The notes: a model not told the origin generated them from the sequence alone. A stretch of DNA of 64,000 bases from Hygrophila difformis (GCA_030278955.1 JAOANR010000001.1:2506894-2570893); one strand, 5' to 3'. Positions 11,844 through 25,162 are shown, counted from the stretch's first letter. Numbers and translations are program-made.

Positions 11844-13665
11844 TTATACACTGACCCCCACATTCGCTGCAGAGGCAGCGACGGCGGCAGCTTCAGGATG
11901 GTAGTGCAGTATTTCCTCCCACATCATTTCTCTGATCATCTCTTCCCTTAAATCCTCGTCTATGTCAAGGTTGATAGGGACCTGGGCTGGAGGGTCACAT
12001 CTTGGATCGTACAGGGGAGACATGTAAGGGTGTCGAAGAGCATCTGCTACACTGATCCTCTTTGAAGGGTCAAAGACCAACATTTTTTGTAGCAGATCAA
12101 GCGCCAGAGGATTGGCCTGAGGATACAGTCGAGTGAAGGGTGTTCCGAGGGAGTAAGGGAGGGATTTGATGTATTTCCTCGCCTTGGGATTGTCAATAAA
12201 ACCAAGGTCATCTTCCCTCTGGCTACCAAGGATGTTGATGATTAACTTAAGTTGGTTGAGACATTCAGTGCCCGGAAAAACAGGCTTCCGACCTAGGAGC
12301 TCAGCGAAGATACAACCAACAGACCAGACATCAATTGATGTCCCATAGTTTTCACAGCAGAGAAGAAGTTCTGGGGCGCGGTACCAGCGAGTGACCACAT
12401 ATTCTGTCATGAATTGACCTTTACTGCTGTTGGTGCGAGCAAGCCCAAAGTCACATATTTTGAGATCGCAGTTAGCATTGATGAGTAAGTTTCCAGGTTT
12501 CAAATCACGATGAAGAATGTTTGCTGAGTGGAGATACTTCAGACCTCGTAGTAACTGCAAAGAAGAAGTCATCAACAATAGTAGAAAAATAAGGCGATGG
12601 CTACAGCCAACAATCAGGTCAAGGGCATTATTTAGTTTTCACAGAACAGCAGTTCAGTGGGATAGGTATATGGTTAAGCATTATAGATACACATTAACCG
12701 AAAAGGTTAAAAGTAAAAAGATAAACATAAAACTAAAAGAAGAAAGAGGAAGAAGAAAGAAATCAAATCACGTTCAGATCAGATTCTCTATTCTCTTGGC
12801 TGTGCATGAACAGAAAAATGTTCTTCAGAAGGAAAGTTGCCAGGTTTCATCACTAATTCTTAGCTTCATCGGAGGCATTGGTATAACAGAACATCTTGAG
12901 ACACAAGCAAAATAAGATTCATTAGTTCCTCTACATGGTAGGAAGTTGAATGACTAGAATAAACATGATTTTATCCCAATTGACACAACCAAATGTTGGT
13001 GGGCCATCACCAAAAAGAGAGGGAACAACATATAAATGTAAAGCCCCCTCATTATATTTCTTGGCTTCAATAATTAATATTAACAGCTTGTTGATGGTGA
13101 TCTTAAATAAGTAAGGGGTTGAAATAACTCTATCTAAATGAACTGGGGAATGCAATGAAAATTCACTGACTAAAGTAGTGCAAAAGAGCAAACAAAAGAT
13201 TAGTTCATCTAAAACTCACAGGCCATTATTTATGGGAATTACCTGGAAAAGGAAATACTGGCAATGATCATTTGTAAGTGCCTGTGATGACTTAATGATC
13301 TGATGTAAATCAGTATCCATAAGCTCGTAAACCAAGTATACATCCTTAAAACTTCCTTTGTGTATAGGAAGCATGACATCTTTGAGAGCTATCACGTTTT
13401 CATGCCTAAGATGCCGAAGAAGCTTCAGTTCACGCAAGGTTCGTAGAGCGTCAGTACGATTTTCAAAGGCATTATGTATCTTCTTGATTGCAACCTTCTC
13501 ATTGGTTTCCCTGTTGACAGAAGAACACACAATTCCATAGGCTCCTCGACCAATAGGCTTTATCGGCATGTATTTTGTATCAATCTCAAAAAGTGCTTGC
13601 CACATGGAGAAGTAATGCTTTCCTGGAGTTCTGACCCCATTTGGAGGTTCAACTGGAGTTGCCAT
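11844..13665 (-). CDS. MPK1/2: group C MAP kinase (MPK1/MPK2-like)
   Basis: A serine/threonine protein kinase at the end of a MAPK cascade, 377 aa from two coding exons: 13665-13243 (141 codons) and 12554-11844 (236 codons plus stop). The intron is GT..AG and falls between codons. The glycine loop GRGAYGIV is at residues 39-46, the catalytic Lys at 61, HRD at 156-158, DFG at 176-178 and the activation-loop TEY at 191-193. The two-exon layout and the C-terminal [14 protein letters not shown] stretch match Arabidopsis MPK1/MPK2 (group C) rather than the longer TDY kinases. The ATG lies one base after a splice acceptor (13667-13669), so an intron interrupts the 5' UTR. Group C kinases are linked to stress, ABA and wound signalling. 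That role is inferred from family. Confidence 0.95.
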
Positions 13666-15413
13666 CCTGTTAAAATCATTTAGACAACATAGAGGTTAAC
13701 CTAGCTAGAAGTTCACAGCAAACCATCACAAATTGATAGATTTTGTTAATAATCTGACAAGCAACCTGAATGAAAGCAACTTATCTCACCAGAAAAATGT
13801 GATTCTAGAGTTATGTAGATAAAAAGAGTATTTGGTTCCAAACAAAACAGAATGTAGATAATCAATTGAGTTAAGCATTGAAGATATGGCTCTGGATACT
13901 CCATATGTTATTATGGCAATCAAAAAATTGCTCAGAATTATTACATTTACTTTCAGCAAGATAAAATTCCACAATCTATCACATAAACGATGGATGCTAG
14001 GTCAGCTGGAGCTTGCTTCACACTTATTTTTTCAGTTTTTATCTTCTTTCTCCAGCCTGAATCCTCTCTTGAAGACTACAGAGGTGTTACTTTTCTGAAG
14101 TTTTGGAATACATCACCTTTGTATTATTGAAAAATCATTCCCTGATTTTAGATGTTTAGTATTCTATTCATAGCCTATATTGGTTTGTACACAATCACCA
14201 CCACCTTACTAACTGAAGCAATGTCCAAATACATAAATGCATGTTTAGAAATACTGCCCATAATCACCTTCACTTAATGCTTACAGTGGAAGTTTATTTG
14301 CTCAGGATTCCGTTGGGTAAAAGAATCAGAGGTTCGATCACTCCTCCATTTGAGACTTTACTAATCAAGAAAAGGAAGAGAATCAGTTTTGTTCTCCCTC
14401 ACACAAGCCACTCTCAAGTTTTTGTTCAAAATGGACAAAATCTGAATCCCTTCTTTTTGTCCACTTTCTTCTCCTTTACTAACATACAAATGAAGCCTCA
14501 AGGAAAAGAAAAGAAAAGATAGAAAAGGACAGGGAGAGAAAAGAGGAGGAAAGTCCAATAATAGCATTGTGAGAGAGGAATTGCCTTCTGATTCCTTTGA
14601 TTTTCTTCTCATTCCAGACTATTCACATCCATCCAAATGAAAGATTGACCAAAATAATCTTTTCATTTCTATTCCTCTCCCTCCATTTCCTATTATCCAA
14701 TCTAAGCTCCTTCCATACAAACCAAGTATAAGGGAACCATTCGCTGATTGCATGTGAATTTTAAAATAATAAGTACAATAAACAAATTCTAGTAGCTCTA
14801 TCATGTGAAGACAGATTTAAAACAGAAAAAAAGGAACAAAAAGGCACTAGTCTGGACTCTTCCCGGGAAGCCAACTTCATGTAGAACCAATGATAAATCC
14901 CTTCCATCTATGCTTATTAAGGAAAATTCCTAGGCCACCAAATAAAGATAACATCGAGGTATAAAATGGTGAATTTTCACACCTCCATTAGCTATACAGA
15001 AAGTTAAGAAAATGTTTTTCACAATTCACATTAAACTGTCTGTACTCATCACAATTCAAGTGAATTGAACACGCTTGAGATTTACTGTTCAACACGGAGT
15101 AATTAATGCACAGAATAAAAAGCAGTAAAATATAAAAAAAGATACTTTTTTCTTAAAAGACCAAAACACTAAAATAAATTCGCAAACAAAAATGAGAGAA
15201 AGATGAGGAGAAGGAAAATATAACAATCAAGTCCAATTATGCAACAAGTACACAATTTTCTCATAAAGTGGAACATCATTCGAAACAAACTCCTCAAAAA
15301 ATCGAAAAAGCACATACTTTTACCGCTGAATTTTCCCGAAATATCTTCAAATCTATTCGCAAAGCTGGAAACTCCTCATTCTTCCATCCAATTCAGTATT
15401 TCCTTGAAATTAC

Positions 15414-15560
15414 CTCCGAATCGCCCCAGAAGTCCCCATCGTTAAGCTCCAATTCCCCACCTTCCCGGCACTCAAACTGTCGCAAAATTCCGAAATTGGT
15501 CGAACTTGTCCGAATCGGATCACAAGGGTAGACGACAATACATCACCTCACATGCCCGAC
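15414..15560 (-). other. probable 5' UTR exon of the MAP kinase gene
   Basis: Less AT-rich sequence with a good splice donor (GGAG|GTAATT) at 15413 on the minus strand. It could join to the acceptor just before the MAPK ATG at 13665, giving a 5' UTR intron of about 1.7 kb. The transcription start is not defined. A cDNA would settle it. Confidence 0.4.
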
Positions 15561-16087
15561 GATCTTTTTCACTGCAAATTGATGAAATTACAGATATTAT
15601 TAAAAATGAATTCCTTTGTTTTCAGGGAAAACATAAAAGATATACTGCTATTATTATTAGAATAAAATAATGATTCCTGGAGTGTGGTCCTGGAGCGCTT
15701 CCGACGAACTGAGGTCCCCAGCCAATCTGATTTTTCCGTAGTTCCATTTTCATGTGAAGTGAAAGAGGTGATTGGTTGGGTGCATGTGCGCCTGATACAG
15801 CCAGCGATTAGTACTTAACTGTTTTGGGTAACGACTAGGACGACGCCGTTTGAACCTGAAACGGCGACGTGCGGGTGGGGAATCAATGAATCATTGTCAG
15901 GTACTCCGCATACTTGTTTGTTAGAATTTTTTTAAAAAAAATCAAAATAAAAATAAATGGATGGGAAATGTGAATATGTGATGCTTGTGAATTGTGATTT
16001 GCAGCCGCTTTTTATGTTGATGTATTTTAAAGGAAAAAAAAAATGAGGGGTTAAGGTTAATCCATTACTACATGTACGACAATCATC

Positions 16088-16121
<34 letters not shown>

Positions 16122-17390
16122 TCTTAGGTTGAGAGCAAAGTGGCAATTTGCTGGATAAATGAATTAACTCCCTTCCAAAGATGCAGTAATTATGTTGTAG
16201 CAGTGGGATTCTCATATTCTAATAAGTAGTAGTACAAAAAAAAGCTTCTCTCGTATTGTAGTTTGTTGCAACTGAATGAATGAATGTATTACAGTCCTGC
16301 AAAAAATGGCGTAGTTTAAGCTAAGGTCGTGGAGTCGTGGAATGCATGGAACATGAGCAGGCATGCTACATTCAGCCTTCAATTATTTTGCATACGAGGA
16401 CCTCAAATTTTGTGTATTTACATTGGCCATCATGATGCTGCTGATTGTTGGCTGGCTACTGAGTTTCTTAACTGCTTATCCGTATACTCTTTTGGCACCA
16501 CGTGGCGCCTTTTGGACCTCCCGGAATTTTGTCCGAAATTACCCCTTTCAATTTGCCGTTGCCATTCGGGATTTCGGCGGCTATCCAAATACTACTACAA
16601 GTCTACAACTAAAGTAGTAGTGCGTTGTTCACTCAAATTTTGCACTGCACAGCACAACACAACACAAGGTGTGTATGTAGTAGTATTATTACCTATTCCT
16701 GGATTGGACTTATCCTAAACGACTAGTACTACTAATTTCACAAATTTTATTACAACTAGTGAATTTTATCTTGATTTAGAATATACCCAGAATAGAAAAG
16801 AAGCAAACACAAGTGGTACGTAGGAGCCAGCCATTTGTAGTACTTGGTAGCGTTGGCTTGGAATATATACTATATGTTGACATCCCTTTCCTCGCAACTC
16901 TGCAAATTGCAACAATCCCCCCTCTAAATCAAAACACCCAAAGATTTTGTTGCCCCACCAACATGTCGAAACAAGCTAAGCTTCCACAGGACCAATAGGT
17001 GTAATTGTTGGTACATGAAATAGAGTATTAGTAGTACTACACAAGGAATGGTTCGAGTACAGTGTTTCCTTAGAAAAAGGTACTCGAAGTCTCGAACCAT
17101 AAAAATTAAAATACGAGTACAAAATTCCACTCTTACATTCTATCCATGGGCAAATTCGTCTTTCCAAACAAAACAAAAACGAAACATACTACTTCAAGTC
17201 GTTATCCTTCTCCATACTTGTGGACCCCTTTCCTCACTCCTGGGAGTCCAACCCCTCAACATAATCCCTACCGTTGATCCTCTCCCCCTCAAAAATGTAA
17301 CGGCAAAGATCATTTCAGGACCACAACACCCATGGTGCCCCTAACCAATCCGTAAGAATCTATCAAACTCTATTAATGGCGTGATCCATC
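15561..17390. promoter_or_regulatory. intergenic region between divergent MAPK and BBD genes
   Basis: About 1.8 kb shared upstream of the minus-strand MAPK and the plus-strand BBD gene. It holds a TA repeat (16090-16119) and a palindromic G-box CACGTG at 16499-16504 within GGCACCACGTGGCGCC, a likely bZIP/bHLH binding site. No convincing gene is present. The 129-aa frame at 16329-16718 looks fortuitous. Confidence 0.45.
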
Positions 17391-17950
17391 AAAACGCACT
17401 GACACTTGACCTCTCTTTCTTCCTTCCGAAGGAAAAATCTCTTATCCACTTTTTCTCCGTCCTCACAAATTTTCCCAATTTCCCCCTTGGTCGTCTATCC
17501 AGTCCTGTTGCTGGATTGTTTGCTGTTAATTTCTGGTTTTCGTACTCCTTTGTTGCGTTTCTGTCGATGGACGTTTTGTTGATTGTGTCTCTGTGAAAAA
17601 GTTTGTAATTTTGTGTGCTTCGGGAAATTCTGTGATTTGATTTTGCGCGGATTGAGCCGGTTCTGGTTCCAAAGCGGATTGTTAAATATTTTGAGGATCG
17701 AGGGTTTGTTTCAGGTGGCAAGCGCGTCCCGTGCCATTTATGTTTTATTTTCATTTTTTACGAGCGTGTATGCGGAGAGAACTTTTGTCTTATTTTTGTA
17801 ATTTATGGTTGGATTGTTCAACATTTGTGGCGTCGGTAGTGTTTTGAGAAGGGGCCTGGAGATCGTTTAGGAATTGGGTGTAATCGTGAAATTCTGAGCG
17901 GATTGTTGTTGATTTGAATTATGTGACTTGTGTGTGAATGGGATTTGCGC

Positions 17951-18018
<68 letters not shown>

Positions 18019-18342
18019 GTGAGTTTGGTTTTCCTTTTGGATAAACAGATTTATATCGGTAGCTTCCTGTTTGCTGTTGTTTATTCTAGTTGATTGAAAA
18101 CTTGTGAAAATGTAACGAAGATTTTTCTTTTGGTAAATTTATTTTCATTCTGCCTGCAGAATTTTCAGTTCAGTTTCATGAATTAGTTTGAATGGTTCTA
18201 CCAGAAATCAAAAACTAAAATTTAAATATTTCGTCTACATATTTGCTGGAATATTGTGTATGAAACTGTATTCATATGCTATTTTTGACCCTACAGTATG
18301 TGTGATTAACTATGTTCCCCTACTTTGTACAGGAATTGTGAG
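17391..18342 (+). other. 5' UTR and leader intron of the BBD gene
   Basis: A pyrimidine-rich block (about 17400-17475) looks like the start of a plant transcript. A leader intron ends at the acceptor TTTGTACAG (18324-18332), ten bases before the ATG at 18343. The leader holds a CT microsatellite at 17955-18015. The exact donor is uncertain. Confidence 0.5.
17955..18015. repeat. CT microsatellite, about 30 units
   Basis: An uninterrupted CT/TC run of about 61 bases in the leader intron of the BBD gene. CT tracts in plant leaders can influence transcription. Here the length is likely variable between individuals. Confidence 0.95.
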
Positions 18343-21300
18343 ATGGCTTCTCTGCAAGGTCCTGTGATTTGCCCTGTAATGCTTGCAAAGCGAACAGGAT
18401 TGTTTGTGCCTGTAAATTCCCCCATGTTCAAAGCTAAATTTGTTAGAAGTGGGTTTTTGGGGCTAAAGGGCCTCCACTGTGGAAGGACTAACGTGGGTTA
18501 TCGAGTACATGCAAAGAAGAATATTACAATTCAGTGTAGTTTCAGTTCATCATCAGATGGTAATGGTAGCAAGGCTGGGAATCCTAATGAGAGCGATGCT
18601 GATTATGTTAATTCAAGTGTCATTGAAGCTGGTATGGTGCAATTTCGATACTGCATATACCCAATTGCTTTGCTGAAGATTCACTGTTTCGTTTTCCTGA
18701 CATTTAGATATATTTTTGGCATCAGATATATATATATATAAGTCGAGCTATTGACCATCTGTTCTAGCAAATAGAAAATATTTCATTTCGAAATTTGCAA
18801 TTGCAACACAACACTTGTTATGTGACTTGGAATAGAGGGGTTTGGCTATTACTTAGTAAATTATATTATAGCATGTGACACTTTGAAGTGTGATGGTATT
18901 GCTCGGTTCTTTTTCTCATGCATATTTTTTGTTTGCTTGTTCTGAACAGTTGAGGTAAGAAGTGGAGCAGATGGTTTTATGATCAAGATGAGAGATGGTA
19001 AGCATTTGAGATGTGTCCATAATAATCCTCCAGGAGGTCATCTGCCAGATTATGCTCCACATCCTGCTATTGTGTTGAAGATGGAAGACGGGACTGATAT
19101 TCTGCTCCCAATAATAGTTTGTATGTCCCTAATACAATCTCTATTTTAGTGATAAGTGAACATGTGGTTTCATGATTTATTATCTCTTTATTCATGCTAC
19201 ACTGGTTTGTGTTACAGTGGAGATGCCAAGCGTGCTGCTGATGGCTGCAGTGCGCAATGTCCAAATTGTATATAATCCTAGTTCTATATTTTCCCTGTAA
19301 CATTTTAAATAATTATCTCTAATGTTATCTCTCAGAAAAGCTGACTGGTAGATTACCTTACCTTTCAGGCAAGACCTACTATTTATCAAGTTGTGAACGA
19401 TATGATTGACAAAATGGGCTATACTGTGAGCTTTTACATGCACTGAGTTCATTCAGTATCTTTGTTTTAGGACTCCTTTTACTCTTGCTTATTCATCTAA
19501 TTATACTGGAAACATCTTTTACAGGTCAAATTTGTACGGGTGACCAAGAGGGTACATGAGGCTTATTTTGCAGAGTTGCATCTTACCAAGGTAATTCTAT
19601 GTCATTTTGTGATTTGATTGATGTACATATTCATCCAGTAACCTCATTGTATAGTCCTGGCTTTATAATAATTAAAAGAATTCCAATTATTGAAGTTGGA
19701 TAACGAAGCTGAGTGCATCAGACTTGATTTACGACCATCAGATGCAATAAACATTGCAGTGAGGTGCAAGGTACTCGGTCTTTACTTACAAACTACTTCT
19801 CTACATTTTTCTTAGATTCATTGCCATATCTTTGCCGAAAGCACTCATAAGCATATGAGTATGTGAGCTCTGTTTCATTGAGAAGATTATCCTAAAGACA
19901 CTTTCAGAAGGTCATTGTTGAATTACAAACCTAGTACTTGGTTTTATAACTCTCATTTTGTGTGTTCATAAACTATAAATGCATCTTTAGCTGCAGCACT
20001 AATGCATTTACTCTTACTGTACATAAAATTGAAGGGATTTCTCGTCTTCACATTTGTGAAGAAAATGTACTGAATTATGGATTTCCCAATTACTGATGCT
20101 ACTAGCCCACTACACATTATAATATGTCTTCTAAATCTCTGTAAATGTTCTACAGGTACCGATACAGGTCAACAAATTCCTGGCATATAGCGATGGGATG
20201 AGGATTGTCGAGTCTGCTTTGGTGTCAGTGCAGAGTTCGTCTTCGGGTGGCCGATTTTTTACTGAACTTGACAGGTAAAGATCTCCTCCTAAGGATCCTT
20301 GAAATTTTCTTGTGAATAATTTTGATCTTCTGTTGCAAAAATGTGCATTATTTTTCTGTCAATTACTAATCTAAGACAACCCATGGGTGACAATTCCTGT
20401 CATAGTCTGATCAGTGAGCACACAATGTAAAACAGCAAAAGCTTCGTCCTTTCTGGGCTGAAGTATATCGTGACCACCCTATGTACCTTGCTAGAGATCC
20501 TAATTAAATTACTATTTTTTCCAGACCAACTGGCCAGCCTTGCATTGAAACAAAGGAGTTTGATTTAGTGCGTAACATGCTTATTGCTGCTGTTGAGGAA
20601 CGCTACCGTGATGCAGGTACTTGTCATAAGCTAATTAATTTGCATTACTCGTAACTAGTTGGTCAAAGTTTCCCAATTCAATGTTCCAAATGGGAACTTT
20701 TACTTTAAAGAAAAGCCATGTGTCTTATCTATCAATGCGCTGTTGTGCAATATCCTTGCAATGGCGGTCATATTTCAAAGACACGGATTTTGTGATCATA
20801 TTTCAAAGACACCTATATTTCATACTGTAAAACAGAAAATGAAGGAATATTGCAAAATATGTTCCATTTCTTTTGATAATAAAATATATTCTATTTAATT
20901 TCACAATGCATGAATATAAATTTACTTTATAAAATAGTGAACATTTTAGGCTTGGAATTTATGATCCTTTTGATTCCTCCTTGGTCGCTTTGAGACTTCA
21001 AAGTATTTTCCTGTGCTTCTTTTGTGCGGTTGTGCCTTATGTAAGTATGTTTAGATATCCATTAATTTGTGAGAGGGCGCTCTATTTATGGAGCATAGAT
21101 GAGCTTCTTCCTTGCAGACCAGCTCATCTCAAAGTTCCTGTAGGTCGTGGTCAATGAGAACTTATAATCGTAGATGAGCTTCTTCCTTGTAGACTAGCTC
21201 ATCTAAAATATTTTTATCATTTTGCATGCATTGTTAAGGCCGACATACAATTTTTCATTGGGCTATCTAGCATGCTGGTTTGCTTTCTTTAACAGATGAC

Positions 21301-21417
21301 TATTTTTGTCCAGATGAACCTTTTCTCATTGATGCAAACTATTGCTTTTTATTTTTGGCTGCAGCATTGTGGAGGGACAAGCTGACACAGCTCAGGTCGA
21401 AGAGAAACTGGACGTGA
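18343..21417 (+). CDS. BBD1: bifunctional nuclease in basal defense response (BBD1/2-like)
   Basis: A 323-aa protein from nine coding exons: 18343-18631, 18950-19120, 19218-19267, 19369-19425, 19525-19590, 19696-19770, 20156-20274, 20525-20616 and 21365-21417. All junctions are GT..AG and in frame. The length is close to Arabidopsis BBD1. The N-terminal ~95 residues are Ser/Gly-rich and poorly conserved in type. A BFN/DUF151 nuclease domain follows (LEMPSVLLMAAVRNVQIARP, then RVTKRVHEAYFAEL and LRPSDAINIAVRCK), and a UVR-like helix motif ends the protein (EERYRDAALWRDKLTQLRSK). The family has RNase and DNase activity and is tied to wounding, ABA and pathogen responses. The acceptor at 19693-19695 is pyrimidine-poor but gives the expected protein. 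Confidence 0.93.
21097..21204. repeat. duplicated small palindrome in BBD intron 8
   Basis: A 33-base unit occurs at 21097-21129 and 21172-21204 with two differences. Each unit is itself an inverted repeat: AGATGAGCT, 15 bases, AGCTCATCT. It could form two hairpins in the pre-mRNA. No function is known. Confidence 0.8.
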
Positions 21418-22150
21418 CACCCGAAAGGAAGTGCTTGCATTCATGGAACTCTAGGTATTGCTTTCTTTTGTTATCTGAGCATATCATTGTTTTTGCCCGT
21501 TTTCTACAAATAACGGTAAGTGATAATATTCGGTTTTGTTTCAGGTGGTACGAACAGGGGGAGTATTTGTCACTTCTGTAATGTACATAAATGTATATCA
21601 TTGGGCGACTGTTGATTTTAGCAATTAGTTTGCAACCCCACTCCTCATAATAATTATGTACAAACGCTTGTGTATATGTGTATAGGGAAAAATGATTTCA
21701 TGTGGCCAACTTTGGGATTTCATGTCGGTTGTCAAATAGTGGCATTCAACCTCTGGTTTGGAATTGTAAAGTTGTTCTATACTAGCAAGTGTATACCCAG
21801 CTGAGGAAGTAATGATTTGTTGGCCACATTTCTCATTCTCTACTTGGGTTTAGTTTATTGGTTGAGAATCATATATATAGGCTATTATTTTAAAAACAAA
21901 GCGAGCAGGTTCTTTTGATCGAAAAATAAATCAGATTGGCATTGTTTCTCTAGTGTGAAGTTCGAGGTAGTGCTTGAGTATAAGTGTTGGGTTTAAGTTT
22001 AACACCTGAATTAGATAAAATTCAGACCAACTGAAAATTTATAGTTCGATTATTAATCCATTATCATGATATCTAAGTATATATAGGCTATAGCATGTTA
22101 CTAGTTTGATACGAGTGAAATTAGTGCTACCTCCGACGGGTGCCCATTTT
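21418..22150. other. BBD 3' UTR and intergenic sequence
   Basis: A possible 3' UTR intron lies at about 21454-21544 (AG|GTATTG ... TTTCAG|GTGG). Beyond about 21700 nothing gene-like is seen. Confidence 0.35.
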
Positions 22151-22154
22151 TTTT

Positions 22155-22310
22155 TTTTTTTTAATAAGGAGTCATAAAAAGTTTGGAAAAGGGGTGATGG
22201 GAGTTTATGTCACGCAAATTACAAAGTGAACAAATGGGAAGAATAGGAGGTCGGGTGGGGATTTGAATTTCCAATCTATAGATTGGAAGTAGGGGATTTA
22301 CTATAGGTGA
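22155..22310 (-). mobile_element. diverged tRNA-derived SINE, family 1
   Basis: The minus strand carries TTTGTAATTTGCGTGACATA and a tail of T residues (plus strand 22147-22162), matching the body and A tail of the SINE at 8139-8328. The promoter head is eroded. Similar GGTGCNCATTT sequences flank both sides and may be a decayed target duplication. Confidence 0.65.
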
Positions 22311-22544
22311 TAGGTGCACATTTGGGAATTTGACAATATTTATTGAGTAATACGTGCACGTGTGATCATTTGAAATACTAGTAGAATGACCGTTTTTTTA
22401 CTAAAAAAAAAAAAGGAAAATGAAAATCATTTAATAGGTCTTCACTCTAATTGTATGATTATTAATTAATTTATTAATTTATTAGTATCAGGATGCATGG
22501 ACCTTGACTGAGCCCTTGAATTAATTTAATTTGGTGTACTAACA

Positions 22545-23040
22545 ATTCGTGAGCTGAGCTCGTTTCGACATGTGTTCGTTCGTTAACAGCTCGTTCGGTA
22601 AGTTAAACGAACCGAACACAAACACATAATTTGATTTGTGTGTTCGTTCGTTAAGTTCGCGAACAGTTCGGAATTTTTTTTTAATGGAATATATATTATA
22701 AAAAATAAATATTTTATTTAGTTGTTCTTTCCATTTTTATTTTTATTAATTTCACATTTCTCTCATAAATTATATTACAATATACATTACATTTTCACAC
22801 TTAGTTTTATTCTAAAACAAATAAATTTATTAATAAAATAAATAGTTCGTTAACTGAGTTCGACTAGGCTTGCGTTCATTCGTTATTAGCTCGTTCGTAA
22901 TGTTAAACGAACAGAGCTCAAACATGAAAATTGGCTCGTTAAGATTTTGGCTCGGTTCGTGTTCGTTCGTTAAGCTTAACGAACAGAGCTCAAACACTTA
23001 AAACCCAATTCTATTCGGCTTGTTTACCGCTCTAACTAGA
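22545..23040. repeat. interspersed repeat rich in GTTCGTTCGTTAA motifs
   Basis: Many copies of a GAGCTCGTTCG / TTAAACGAACAGAGCTCAAAC motif occur in both orientations. An AT-rich centre separates the two motif-rich arms. The look is that of a plant hAT-like or foldback MITE. Ends are not sharply defined, so the family is uncertain. Confidence 0.6.
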
Positions 23041-24415
23041 GTTAAGGATGTATGCATTCTGATGTCTATGCCCGAATACTACAGTAACATTCATTGGCCC
23101 CCATGCATACAAACGATATTACTACTAGTACTACTATATTTTGAATTCATCTTAAAAGTTGGCTAACAATTTTTCCCTATTCATTGTAAAATTTGGTGCT
23201 CAATTATATATTGTTTGGTTGCCATTTTAAGACCCCCCAACGGAATATATAAATGCTACACTTTAAAATATGTGCATGTCGTCCCCTATAAACAAGCAAT
23301 GCATAAATTTATGTACATTGACGATGGTGGTCACATCTCCTGCTCATAACTCATGTCTGTAAAAAAACTATTACTCCATTAAATATGTCATTTGAGTTGT
23401 TGAAATGATAATTACCTCCAGTCTGCAGGGGGAATTTCAAATACTAGTTGATACTTGTGTATAGTAATTATTTAAATGACTTTAACTCCTTGGCATACGC
23501 ACTCTGTTATACATATACTACATATGAAGCCTTTCTTCTTATTTGGCGGAACTTATTAATTATTTGGCAACCATGCAGGGTAGTATGACTAGTTATAAGT
23601 TCATAAAAATGAAATAAACTACAGCAAACTGCAAACACACTTGGTGATCACCCGTTGTACAGATACAGATATATGTATATACACAGACACATGCCCTTTC
23701 ATTTTGTCCTAACATATCTATGGTTGAATTTAAAATTTTAAATCCAATTACTTGATTTAATTGTGACTAAAGTGCTCAACTAATTTTTGAATTAAGTTTT
23801 AAGTTACAAAAAAGAATATTCAATGGCTCATGTTCTATTAATGGGAGCTCAAGCTCGATCACAATTTTTGGTTCCACAAGGTGGTGGGCTGGTGGTTAAA
23901 TAATTAAAATTCTACAACTGCAAAATATAAATCTGCTGTGGCAAGTATTTATTTAACAAGCGCCTATCTGCTTCCACTGGACAAAATTGTGAGGCAAATT
24001 AAGAAAGTGAGGTCACACTCTAATTATAATAGTTATTAAATGATGGCACTTACCTTCTATCTTTCTTAAATTGTTTCATTGTGTTCCTTAGATTTGAAGC
24101 CCCCACTACACCTACACTATTATTATTATTATTATTATTATTTCCTCTTCTGGTGTAAAAAAGATTCAAACTGAACAACTACTTCCATTAAGCCATATAG
24201 TATATACTACTAATTTGGAATTAAAGAGCTTAAGAAATGGTGGAAATTGATTAGGGAAATAAAGCATGGGCATAATTTAAGGAGTAAATTAAAATACTTG
24301 GGACAATGGGTAAGCAAAATATATTTTGGAGAAACATATTGAATCAGTGAATCAGAGAGTGGAATAGATTCTTAAAAAACTGATTAATTTTTCACATGAT
24401 TGTTTCTTGGTTATG
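23041..24415. other. intergenic, no gene seen
   Basis: AT-rich. It includes an ATT microsatellite at 24117-24143. The last few hundred bases may hold the 3' UTR of the neighbouring minus-strand gene. Confidence 0.4.
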
Positions 24416-25162
24416 TTATTTTGAGTAAATGATATAGCTCTCACCTGCAAAAGGATTCCGTGGTGTTGGCTTGCTGCTCCAGTGTTTGTTGATGAACGCA
24501 TCGACTCTTCGCCGGAACTCCTCGCTACTCAGATTCTCGATTTCCGCCGCTGCAGCGGCGTCGATGGAGCATGAGCTCACTGTTTTCATGCGGTTGTCCG
24601 TCTCCGATTTCCGAAGCTCCGCCGGCGGCCGCTTAACCTCAATGCCTCGCTTGAGTTTCTCGGACTGTATCCTCTGGAACTTGTTTATTAGCTTTGTGGC
24701 GTTCTCGATCGCCACCGCTACGTCGTCGCACTGCGTAACCACCTTGTGCTCTTCCGTGCATTCCGGAATCAGTTTCTCCTCGTCACAGCTGCCATCGGCC
24801 AGAGTAGGCTCACGTTGATGAATCACCTCGGTGTATTTCACGCAATCGGAGTATAGATCGCCGCAGGCGGCGGAGATGTTCAAATCGTCGTTGTGGCGGC
24901 AAAGCACGAACAACGTGACGATTATCGCATTTCCGAGGAGAAACACTACGTGATGGTTGAAGAGATAGGCAGATAACTCGAGGAAATGTCTGCCAATCGT
25001 TTTCAAAACCGCCGGAACATGCACAGAGGACCAGAAAATCATCCCCAGGCCTACCAAAACCTGGAAAAAATGCCACAACCTAACGATCATCCGGAGGCTA
25101 TTAAACTTCGCGATCGCCGTCTTCTCCTCAAACTTCACATCATCGGAAACTCGCGAGTCCAT
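24416..25162 (-). CDS. DUF4408/DUF761-type plant membrane protein
   Basis: An intronless 248-aa frame from the ATG at 25162. The frame is open two codons upstream, but only from a TTG. Two hydrophobic segments lie near residues 26-46 and 66-88, suggesting membrane anchoring. The middle is acidic, with a Lys/Arg-rich helix after about residue 155. The C-terminal LSSEEFRRRVDAFINKHW (about 211-228) matches the short DUF761 motif. Proteins of this layout are plant-specific, of unknown biochemical function, and have been linked to stress and growth phenotypes. The GC content is clearly higher than the flanks, as expected for a real exon. Confidence 0.85.
   Translation of the reverse strand: MDSRVSDDVKFEEKTAIAKFNSLRMIVRLWHFFQVLVGLGMIFWSSVHVPAVLKTIGRHFLELSAYLFNHHVVFLLGNAIIVTLFVLCRHNDDLNISAACGDLYSDCVKYTEVIHQREPTLADGSCDEEKLIPECTEEHKVVTQCDDVAVAIENATKLINKFQRIQSEKLKRGIEVKRPPAELRKSETDNRMKTVSSCSIDAAAAAEIENLSSEEFRRRVDAFINKHWSSKPTPRNPFAGESYIIYSK

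Noticed and set aside
12517..12915. 132-aa plus-strand frame
   Set aside because: It lies mostly in the MAPK intron and antisense to exon 2, with a Lys-rich low-complexity middle.
16329..16718. 129-aa frame between the MAPK and BBD genes
   Set aside because: The composition is not protein-like, no domain is recognised, and it overlaps another frame. It is likely promoter DNA.
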